Assembly (NCBI GenBank): GCA_946885925.1
Contig: CAMPHP010000250.1
Span: 1 to 5,682, forward strand
From: an uncultured Litorilinea sp.
Lineage (GTDB): Bacteria > Chloroflexota > Anaerolineae > Caldilineales > Caldilineaceae
Length of the DNA stretch: 5,682 bases
Direction: 5' to 3'
In this document: piece after piece, positions 1-5,387 of the stretch
How positions within the stretch are numbered: position 1 is the first letter of the stretch
Layout: each line of letters begins with the position of its first letter
Translations under genes and position numbers: made by a program
Notes under the pieces: model-generated
Database searches by the model: none
What the model was told of the DNA's origin: nothing
Seen by the model: the letters and a program-made list of their open reading frames with translations, nothing else

Positions 1-1131
1 ACGCTGGATCACGCCGCCAAAGATGGGGCCATGCGCGCGATCTGTACCAAATTGACACAGCAATTGCCCGCCGCCGATCATTTTAGCGACCCGCTGGAAA
101 AGCACGAGCTATTAGAAGAAATTTTGGCGCAGGTCATGATTGATGTGGAGATTGAACGGGGGTGGACGCCAGGTACACTGTCAAAACTAGCTGCGCTCAA
201 CTGCCTCTCGCCCTTTGATGCAGCCATTCACGATGGCTGGGGTCGCGCCATTGGCCGTTCGGTCTATCAACTCTACACAGCCGAATGGCTCAATGCCGAC
301 CTGGGCACCTATCTCGGCAGCGCAATGGCAGGGCGCTACCCTAGCGACTATTTGGTGGCGCGCCGTCCACGGTTATGCATCCAGCATGTGGTGGGTGTGG
401 GCGATGCGTTGACGCCGGAGACAGCCCCACCGCGCGCCCTCCCCGATCTGCCCGCCGATCTGACCAGTTGGATAAAGCGCGATTCGCTTAGCAGTTTCAA
501 AATCAAGACCAAAGGCCAAGACCCGTTGATCGATGCGCAACGGGTGGCTGACGTGTATGCCACTGCGCGCGCGGCCTTGCCATCTGCCCCCATCCACCTC
601 TCAGTTGACCCCAACGAGAGTTGCCCCGATGCCGCCTTCCTGCTCGAGATGCTTGATGCCCTTGCGCTCGATGCCCCCGCTGCTTTCAATGCGCTGGAGT
701 ACATTGAGCAACCCACCGGGCGTGATCTTGCCGCCTACACCTTTACCCTGCACGAGGTTGCCGCGCGCAAGCCGGTCATCCTTGACGAGAGCTTTGACTC
801 GCTCGCTATTTTGCCGCAAATAAGCGCCCAAGGCTGGACAGGCATAGCAGTCAAAACTTGCAAGGGGCAAAGCAGTTCGCTGCTCGCTTACTGCTGGGCC
901 AAAGCGCACGGCTGCCATATCACCCTCCAAGACCTCACCAACCCGGGCCGCGCCCTTGTCCACAGCGCCAATCTCTGCGCCCACCTCGCCCTCACCGTTG
1001 ACTCCTTCGAGTGTAACAACCGCCAATACATGCCCCACGCCCGCCCCAAAGAGCAGGCTGAATATCCTGACTATTTCCGCGCGCAGAATGGAATGATCTA
1101 TCTGCCTGCGGTATCTGTTGGGCTGTATTAA
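1..1131 (+). CDS. Enolase-superfamily enzyme (mandelate racemase/muconate lactonizing type), 5' partial
   Basis: The reading frame is open from base 1 to the TAA at 1129-1131, so the real start lies upstream. The ATG at 31 is probably internal: the capping-domain helix motif (DAAIHDGWGRAIG, residues 63-75 counted from that Met) normally sits some 30-40 residues deeper in this family, and the usual N-terminal strand region is absent. Barrel residues are visible in the expected order: the KxK motif (K157, K159), metal ligands D193 (SVDPNE), E226 (YIEQP) and D252 (LDES), and the opposite-face lysine K275 (VKTCKG). By family knowledge, such enzymes abstract a proton alpha to a carboxylate and stabilise the enolate on Mg2+, giving racemases, epimerases, cycloisomerases or dehydratases in the cytoplasm. 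The KxK plus K set points to the MLE-like subgroup (for example dipeptide epimerase or o-succinylbenzoate synthase relatives). The substrate is not identifiable. The stretch between the capping helix and KxK seems longer than usual. The next gene is 239 bases away and has its own candidate promoter. Confidence 0.85.
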   Translation, partial: TLDHAAKDGAMRAICTKLTQQLPAADHFSDPLEKHELLEEILAQVMIDVEIERGWTPGTLSKLAALNCLSPFDAAIHDGWGRAIGRSVYQLYTAEWLNADLGTYLGSAMAGRYPSDYLVARRPRLCIQHVVGVGDALTPETAPPRALPDLPADLTSWIKRDSLSSFKIKTKGQDPLIDAQRVADVYATARAALPSAPIHLSVDPNESCPDAAFLLEMLDALALDAPAAFNALEYIEQPTGRDLAAYTFTLHEVAARKPVILDESFDSLAILPQISAQGWTGIAVKTCKGQSSSLLAYCWAKAHGCHITLQDLTNPGRALVHSANLCAHLALTVDSFECNNRQYMPHARPKEQAEYPDYFRAQNGMIYLPAVSVGLY

Positions 1132-1168
1132 AGTTGTAGTTTGTCGGATGCCCCCAGGGCGCGTCGGG

Positions 1169-1271
1169 GTCTCTCTGTCACCGCCTCCTCAGAGAGACTC
1201 CTACGGAGTGACAGAACAACGCGTCCGTCATGCCGTAGGCATCTCTCTGGGCGCGCGCAGAGCAGAGAGAT
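1169..1271. repeat. Composite palindromic intergenic repeat element (REP/MITE-like)
   Basis: This is a nested set of inverted repeats. A 9-bp stem, GTCTCTCTG (1169-1177) with CAGAGAGAC (1190-1198), is followed by the small palindrome ACTCC-tac-GGAGT (1197-1209). After a short spacer come the palindrome ATGCC-gta-GGCAT (1230-1242) and a second 9-bp stem, ATCTCTCTG (1241-1249) with CAGAGAGAT (1263-1271). Segment 1191-1212 and the reverse complement of 1227-1248 agree at 18 of 22 positions. The four differences are paired so that each small palindrome stays intact. This looks like a dispersed, structure-conserving intergenic repeat, but copies elsewhere in the genome cannot be seen here. The unit has no coding capacity that I can support. 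Confidence 0.7.
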
Positions 1272-1277
1272 TCTTTT
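1241..1277 (+). terminator. Possible rho-independent terminator formed by the repeat's right hairpin
   Basis: The 9-bp stem 1241-1249/1263-1271 has a 13-base GC-rich loop and is followed directly by TCTTTT (1272-1277), giving a short U-rich tail. It lies about 110 bases after the stop of the enolase-family gene and just before the candidate promoter of the AIM24-family gene, a sensible place to end the upstream transcript. The T-tract is short and interrupted and the stem is AT/GC mixed, so function is uncertain. Confidence 0.35.
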
Positions 1278-1288
1278 CCCCGTTCGTG

Positions 1289-1297
1289 TGCTATCAT
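1289..1297 (+). promoter_or_regulatory. Candidate extended -10 promoter for the AIM24-family gene
   Basis: TGCTATCAT matches the extended -10 pattern TG-n-TATAAT with one change in the hexamer (TATCAT). No good -35 box is found 16-18 bases upstream, which is tolerated by extended -10 promoters. Transcription would begin near 1304, leaving a leader of roughly 65 bases before the start at 1371. Confidence 0.35.
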
Positions 1298-1355
1298 TGC
1301 CATAGGGACAAGCTCATCTAAAGGTGTACAGGGTATCGCACAAGTATCCATAGAC

Positions 1356-1363
1356 AGAGAAGG
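1356..1363 (+). promoter_or_regulatory. Ribosome binding site of the AIM24-family gene
   Basis: AGAGAAGG lies 7 bases before the ATG at 1371, a good Shine-Dalgarno match and spacing that supports this start codon. Confidence 0.6.
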
Positions 1364-1370
1364 CACCACC

Positions 1371-2039
1371 ATGCACTACACCATATCCGGCGAGATTGCA
1401 CAGAACGTGCGCTTTGAATTAGACGCGCAGGATACGCTGTGGGCCAGCACCGGCAGCATCATGGCCTACTCGAAAGGCGTCGATTGGGAGCTACGCGTGC
1501 CCGGTGGGATCGGAGCGGCCATTAGCCGCACGCTAGCGGGTGAGGGAATTTCGTTAAGCTATATTCAGAGCCGAGAAGCGGGGCAATACCTACTCGTGGC
1601 AAGCGGTGCGCCCGGTCACATTGCCGTGTGGAACCTTGCCGATGGGCCAGTGGTGACGACACGCGGCTCTTTTTTGGCGGCGTGGGGTGCAGATGTGGAC
1701 ATTGCGATAACAACGGCTCGTCGTGCAGGAGCGGCATTCTTTGGCGGGGTAGGACTCTTTTTGCAGCGCATCTCCGGTCAAGGTACTGTGTTGATTCACG
1801 GAAGCGGTGATTTCTATGAGCGCCAGTTGGCTGCAGGTGAACAAATGATGGTCAGCACAGGCCATCTGGCTGCTTTTGCCGACAATGTAGACTATGACAT
1901 TCAGCGCGTAGGCGGCATCCGCAAAACGTTGTTTGGGGGCGAAGGGCTCTTTATGACCCGTCTGACAGGGCCAGGACGCGTCCTGTTGCAAACCCTAAAA
2001 CGATATACAACGACAGCAGCCTCGTCTGGAGCCGGATAG
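1371..2039 (+). CDS. AIM24 family protein (DUF124 / TIGR00266-type)
   Basis: Complete 222-residue protein. The sequence fits the AIM24/DUF124 family in length and pattern: an N-terminal beta-rich region with TGSIMAYSKGVDWE (residues 27-40), a central FFGGVGLFLQRISGQGTVLI block (about 123-142), and the typical closing pattern GGIRKTLFGGEGLFMTRLTG followed by PGRVLLQT (about 181-208). The two glycine-rich blocks look like internal duplicates (FGG-x-GLF...R-x-[ST]G-x-G-x-V), consistent with the repeated beta-sandwich of this fold. No signal peptide or membrane segment is visible, so it is probably cytoplasmic. Bacterial members have no firmly established biochemical role; the name comes from yeast Aim24, a mitochondrial inner-membrane protein. 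The start is chosen from the strong Shine-Dalgarno 7 bases upstream. It seems to be a single-gene unit: about 240 gene-free bases lie on each side, with candidate promoters before it and before the next gene. Confidence 0.9.
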   Translation: MHYTISGEIAQNVRFELDAQDTLWASTGSIMAYSKGVDWELRVPGGIGAAISRTLAGEGISLSYIQSREAGQYLLVASGAPGHIAVWNLADGPVVTTRGSFLAAWGADVDIAITTARRAGAAFFGGVGLFLQRISGQGTVLIHGSGDFYERQLAAGEQMMVSTGHLAAFADNVDYDIQRVGGIRKTLFGGEGLFMTRLTGPGRVLLQTLKRYTTTAASSGAG

Positions 2040-2048
2040 ACTGGGAGG

Positions 2049-2083
2049 GCCAGCATTCCTTGTGAGGACAGGCCTTTGCTGGC
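2049..2083. repeat. Inverted repeat downstream of the AIM24-family gene
   Basis: GCCAGCA (2049-2055) pairs perfectly with TGCTGGC (2077-2083). The 21-base loop holds a smaller hairpin, TCCT-tgtg-AGGA (2057-2068). It begins 10 bases after the stop codon at 2037-2039, where a transcript end would be expected, but no T-tract follows. It may protect the mRNA 3' end or assist termination. Confidence 0.4.
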
Positions 2084-2096
2084 ATTGCCGTTTACG

Positions 2097-2116
2097 GGAA
2101 GGCCTGGCGGCCTTCC
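2097..2116. repeat. Strong GC-rich hairpin in the intergenic region
   Basis: GGAAGGCC (2097-2104) and GGCCTTCC (2109-2116) form a perfect 8-bp stem with a 4-base TGGC loop, stable as RNA or single-stranded DNA. It lacks the T-run of an intrinsic terminator (TGACAGAGG follows). It could be a factor-dependent pause, an mRNA 3'-end structure or a protein site. Nothing coding is supported in 2040-2276. Confidence 0.45.
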
Positions 2117-2173
2117 TGACAGAGGAGGAAGATAGCGGCGTTCCGGCCCCAGCGAGACATACACCCCATCCGG

Positions 2174-2202
2174 TTGACGTACGATTTAGCAGGTCGTACA
2201 AT
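2174..2202 (+). promoter_or_regulatory. Sigma-70-type promoter of the modular hydrolase gene
   Basis: TTGACG (2174-2179) and TACAAT (2197-2202) are separated by exactly 17 bases, and each differs from the housekeeping consensus by one base. Transcription would begin near 2209 and give a leader of about 68 bases before the ATG at 2277. This is the best promoter in the window and marks the hydrolase gene, probably with the gene after it, as an independent transcription unit. Confidence 0.6.
2179..2199. promoter_or_regulatory. Operator-like inverted repeat inside the promoter
   Basis: GTACGA (2179-2184) and TCGTAC (2194-2199) are perfect 6-base inverted arms separated by 9 bases, so the arm centres lie about 15 bases apart. 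The left arm begins on the last base of the -35 box and the right arm covers the first three bases of the -10 box. A dimeric regulator bound here would block RNA polymerase. No regulator gene is in the window, and a chance 6-bp palindrome cannot be excluded. Confidence 0.4.
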
Positions 2203-2265
2203 GACAAGTCAACAAGGACTCTCTATTTTGCCACGCGCAAAACTTGCCCGGAGTACGCATCGCAC

Positions 2266-2272
2266 GAGGAGG
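2266..2272 (+). promoter_or_regulatory. Ribosome binding site that decides the hydrolase start
   Basis: GAGGAGG, a near-perfect Shine-Dalgarno, stands 4 bases before the ATG at 2277. It favours this start over the upstream in-frame TTG at 2244, which would add only 11 residues. An in-frame TGA at 2202-2204 rules out a longer N-terminus. Confidence 0.7.
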
Positions 2273-2276
2273 CAGC

Positions 2277-5200
2277 ATGGCAACTCTCGCCCCTACCGTT
2301 CGTGAACGACTCTCCCGCTGTGGAACGCGCATTACTGTAGAGGGACTTGTACCAGGGGCCGACGTTGAACTATCGGTAAACGGAACCCTCTTCAATCACA
2401 CAGCAACGGGAGGCGTTCACACCTTTCTTGTCCCACCCCTCGACCCCAATCTCCCCGTGCAAGCTCGGCAAGACGCAGGCAGTGGTTTTACTCCTTTCTC
2501 CCCGGTTATCACGGTCGAAGATGTAATGCTCCCGCCTCAATCAATTCCTATTATGCCTTCTCAAGTGGGGACGTGCAGCCACTGCGTTTGGCTGAGTGGT
2601 CTTGCGCCTGGTTGTGATGTGGAGTTATTTGTCGGTCGCACTCAAGTCGGTTCCGGCGTTGCAAGCCTTGATGGCAACGGTTGCTTTGGCGTTGATCTGC
2701 GTACTGTGCAGGAGCCGGGCGCGGTGCTATCGGCGCGCATGTTGGTGTGCGGTCAACCGGGGCCATTTGGCGGCTCGCTGCTCGTTGCCGAACCCGCCAA
2801 ACCGCTGCAACCAATCGTTGGCGAACCAGTATTTGGCTGTCAGAACGCTATCCCTTTGAGCAATCTACATTCCGGCGCTCGTGTACGCCTGGAATCAGCA
2901 GCACATGGCCCATTAGGATCATTCTGCTCCTGCTGGACGGCAGCCAATGTCTGGATTGGGGCGACTCTGACTCCAGGTGACCAGGTACGGGCACAGGGCT
3001 ATTGGGATGGGCAGCGCAGATGCAAGGTGGATGGGGATTGGAGCGATTGGCGCAACGTCATTCCGCCCGATGAGCGCATCAAACCGGTAGTGGAGCAGGC
3101 ACTGATCGAAGGGGACAGCTATATTCGTGTCAGCAACCAGATTGCAGGTGCTCAACTCTTGGTCAGGATTCTGCCATCCAGCGCGATGAGCTTTCAAGAA
3201 TACGGCCCTCGTCCCACCAGCGACCAGCCGGTGATTGCGTTGAATGGGCCGCTCTCTGCAGGCGATGTGGTGCGTGTGGTGCAAACCTTGTGTGGCAGGT
3301 CAGAAGAGTCAGACCCAGTCACCGTATTGCCTTTGCCGCCAGAGATCTTTGCGCCAGTCATTGTGCCACCACTCTATGACTGTGGAGCGGTCGTACAAGT
3401 ATCCAATCTACATCCCGGAGCGACTATTCGCCTCTATCAAGATGGCATTCCTTGCGGCTTAGGCTGGGCAGGAGTGAACAACAGTATCACCATGACGGCA
3501 GCACCCACCTTGGTGGCAGGGGCAAAAGTAACGGCGAAGCAGTGGGTTGGCACCGTGGAAAGTCCGGAGTCAGATGGAATCATCGTTCAACCACTACGTG
3601 AGCTACCCAAACCTGTGGTTCTAGCACCCGTAGCATACGGTGACACGGCTGCGTGGGTAAGCGGCGTTCTCCCAGGGGCGCGGGTAGAAGTGTTTGCTGG
3701 CTCGAACAAAGTGGGCGAGACATTCGCTAGTGAGCCAATTGTACGTGTAGGAGTCAACCCGGTGACTGACACCATTTTTGCCCGCGTCTCGATCTGTGAA
3801 CTAAGCGAGCAAAGTGAACGAGTTGCGCCGATTACCGACGCCTGTAACTGGGGTGGATTCACGCAAGTTGGCGAGCACCAGGTCTCGTATGATACCTATC
3901 AGGTACCGGATACTGAGGATGGCGATCCATTTAAGATCCAGATTTATGGGCAACTCTACTACCCCTCAGATGGCAAAGACGGGCTAGCGGAAGGAGCCAC
4001 GAATCTGCCGCTGGTTGTCATTGCCCACGGCTATCATTCCTGGCAGACAGCGCCGAATGGCGATCCTTTTAGCTTGCCAAGCTATTTGGGCTATGACTAT
4101 TTGGCACGCCACCTTGCATCGTGGGGTGTGGTGGTGTTCAGCATGAATCTGAACGAAGCCAATGCACTATCCAATGCGGTAGGGGACTCCTATCAGTACG
4201 CTCGAGGTGAAATTATCTTACAAGGCGTCACGAGCGTATTGAGCGACCCTTTCTTGCAAGGGCATGTCGATCCAAATCGAATTGGTCTGATTGGACATTC
4301 GATGGGCGGCGAAGGAGTAGTCGTGGCCCAATTTCTCAACGAGAGTCAAGGACGTGGCTTCGGGATTCGGGGAGTTTGCAGCATTGCCCCGACGAACTGG
4401 CGGCCTGAAGTCCTACTCCGGCAGGCCAAGTACATGCAGATCTTTGGATCAATGGATGTGTTGGTACGCTCAGGTGTCACCCCTGCATTTGACGGTCTTC
4501 GCATCTATGATCGCTCAGAGCGCCCCAAAAGCCACTTTTGGGCCTATGGAATCCGCCATAATCCGTTCAACCGACAGTGGTTGGCGCACGACGACAATCT
4601 TGAAGATTCCTTTGCGGCTGAGGCACTGCCGCCTGATGATCACGAGCGGATGGCGAAATGTCTAATTACTTCTTTCTTCCTGGATGCGCTGCTCGACTGG
4701 GGTGACTATGGCGGCTATATGGAAGGGGTGATCCTTCCACCAGGAGTACGTGACCTGGAGATCTATACGCAGTATTCATCTGAAATAGACCGCATAGTCT
4801 TAGATAACTTTGGAGATGAGGACACCCAACTCGGGCTGGCAGACGAGCCACTTGATCCAACCGAGAATCGCCAGGGCGGACAGGTTGAAGCAATCGGCCC
4901 AGGTCTGGACACCTGGCAGGATATTGAGCACACAACGCTGGCGAATTCACTCCATGACACCAAGGGCACTGAATTAAGTTGGAGGCAGCCCAATGTCATC
5001 TACCGCAGCGTAGCGGGTGGAATCGCCGTCGATAGAGATGGCTGGCTTTTGCTTCGTGCAGGGCAATTCTATGAGGATGCAGCTCTCAACGCCGAGGAAC
5101 TGCCAATCGACTTTTTTGTGAACCTTAGCGATGGAGCCGAATCAGCGACGCTCCGCGCAGGGAGCGTTGCCATTGTGCCATACCCCGACGCGGTTCCTCG

Positions 5201-5357
5201 CCCATCAAGCGTGATGCGTACAGTGCGACTACCTTTGAGTGCCTTCCATGTGGCTAACCAAGCATTGGACTTGGGCAATATTCAGGAGGTACAGTTATGG
5301 CTAGCAGGGCGCGGAACAGGACATCTGTTGGTGGATGACCTAGAATTCAGCCGCTAG
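2277..5357 (+). CDS. Modular alpha/beta hydrolase with six N-terminal beta-domain repeats and a C-terminal beta-sandwich
   Basis: 1026 residues. Residues about 12-521 form six repeats of roughly 88 residues, each opening with a [VL]-S-[GN]-x-x-P-G-A-x-[VI]-x-[LV] type core, likely Ig-like. Residues about 522-815 are an alpha/beta hydrolase of the PET-hydrolase/cutinase/dienelactone-hydrolase-like group: oxyanion HG at H584-G585 (VIAHGYHS), a YLARHLASWGVVV helix-strand pair (608-620), nucleophile elbow GHSMGG with S675 (DNA 4299-4301), probable acid D727 (FGSMDVLV) and probable base H761 (GIRHNPFN). Residues about 835-1026 are beta-rich and end in LLVDDLEFSR, the ending typical of galactose-binding-like or CBM-like sandwiches. 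It probably hydrolyses an ester or related acyl bond, with the flanking domains binding a polymer, glycan or surface; the substrate is unknown. No signal peptide or membrane segment is seen. Cysteines are strongly concentrated in the repeats (15 of 17). The hydrolase fold is a confident call; the domain boundaries are approximate. Confidence 0.85.
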   Translation: MATLAPTVRERLSRCGTRITVEGLVPGADVELSVNGTLFNHTATGGVHTFLVPPLDPNLPVQARQDAGSGFTPFSPVITVEDVMLPPQSIPIMPSQVGTCSHCVWLSGLAPGCDVELFVGRTQVGSGVASLDGNGCFGVDLRTVQEPGAVLSARMLVCGQPGPFGGSLLVAEPAKPLQPIVGEPVFGCQNAIPLSNLHSGARVRLESAAHGPLGSFCSCWTAANVWIGATLTPGDQVRAQGYWDGQRRCKVDGDWSDWRNVIPPDERIKPVVEQALIEGDSYIRVSNQIAGAQLLVRILPSSAMSFQEYGPRPTSDQPVIALNGPLSAGDVVRVVQTLCGRSEESDPVTVLPLPPEIFAPVIVPPLYDCGAVVQVSNLHPGATIRLYQDGIPCGLGWAGVNNSITMTAAPTLVAGAKVTAKQWVGTVESPESDGIIVQPLRELPKPVVLAPVAYGDTAAWVSGVLPGARVEVFAGSNKVGETFASEPIVRVGVNPVTDTIFARVSICELSEQSERVAPITDACNWGGFTQVGEHQVSYDTYQVPDTEDGDPFKIQIYGQLYYPSDGKDGLAEGATNLPLVVIAHGYHSWQTAPNGDPFSLPSYLGYDYLARHLASWGVVVFSMNLNEANALSNAVGDSYQYARGEIILQGVTSVLSDPFLQGHVDPNRIGLIGHSMGGEGVVVAQFLNESQGRGFGIRGVCSIAPTNWRPEVLLRQAKYMQIFGSMDVLVRSGVTPAFDGLRIYDRSERPKSHFWAYGIRHNPFNRQWLAHDDNLEDSFAAEALPPDDHERMAKCLITSFFLDALLDWGDYGGYMEGVILPPGVRDLEIYTQYSSEIDRIVLDNFGDEDTQLGLADEPLDPTENRQGGQVEAIGPGLDTWQDIEHTTLANSLHDTKGTELSWRQPNVIYRSVAGGIAVDRDGWLLLRAGQFYEDAALNAEELPIDFFVNLSDGAESATLRAGSVAIVPYPDAVPRPSSVMRTVRLPLSAFHVANQALDLGNIQEVQLWLAGRGTGHLLVDDLEFSR
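2310..3839 (+). repeat. Six tandem beta-domain (Ig-like) protein repeats within the hydrolase gene
   Basis: The glycine of the core motif recurs at protein residues 27, 112, 200, 291, 381 and 467, steps of 85, 88, 91, 90 and 86. The cores read VEGLVPGADVEL, LSGLAPGCDVEL, LSNLHSGARVRL, VSNQIAGAQLLV, VSNLHPGATIRL and VSGVLPGARVEV. Most modules open with a proline-rich linker (such as LPKPVVLAPV) and a Cys or Gly-Asp before the core, and several close with a strand ending in Cys (MLVCG, QTLCG, VSICE). The DNA copies have diverged, so this is an old duplication rather than a recent tandem expansion. No specific Ig-like family is recognised. Confidence 0.75.
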
Positions 5358-5387
5358 CTTGCAGTTTCTAGAAAGGTCAAGAGTGAA

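Noticed and set aside
601..1038. Long open frame of 145 codons on the - strand
   Set aside because: It lies opposite the enolase-family gene, whose catalytic motifs prove the + frame is coding. The translation shows no recognisable domain, and the openness is explained by the codon composition of the real gene.
1169..1271. CRISPR array
   Set aside because: The repeats are facing inverted units with near-zero spacers of equal repeat-like sequence, not direct repeats with unique spacers.
1118..1321. Short + strand open frame across the intergenic region
   Set aside because: It overlaps the end of the enolase-family gene and runs through the palindromic repeat; the product is low-complexity and no Shine-Dalgarno supports it.
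1590..1991. Open frame of 133 codons on the - strand
   Set aside because: It is fully inside the AIM24-family gene on the opposite strand and its translation has no recognisable family.
2244..2276. Upstream TTG start for the hydrolase adding 11 residues
   Set aside because: The GAGGAGG Shine-Dalgarno at 2266-2272 serves the ATG at 2277, and the extra residues show neither a signal peptide nor a family match.
2062..2340. Possible 92-codon gene starting with GTG before the hydrolase
   Set aside because: It has only a non-ATG start, spans the GC-rich hairpin and the promoter, overlaps the hydrolase start in another frame, and has no recognisable domain.
2919..3284. Open frame of 121 codons on the - strand
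   Set aside because: It is antisense to the repeat region of the hydrolase gene, where the regular + strand repeats show the true frame; its own product has no recognisable domain.
3587..3862. Open frame of 91 codons on the - strand
   Set aside because: It is antisense to the sixth beta module and has no independent support.
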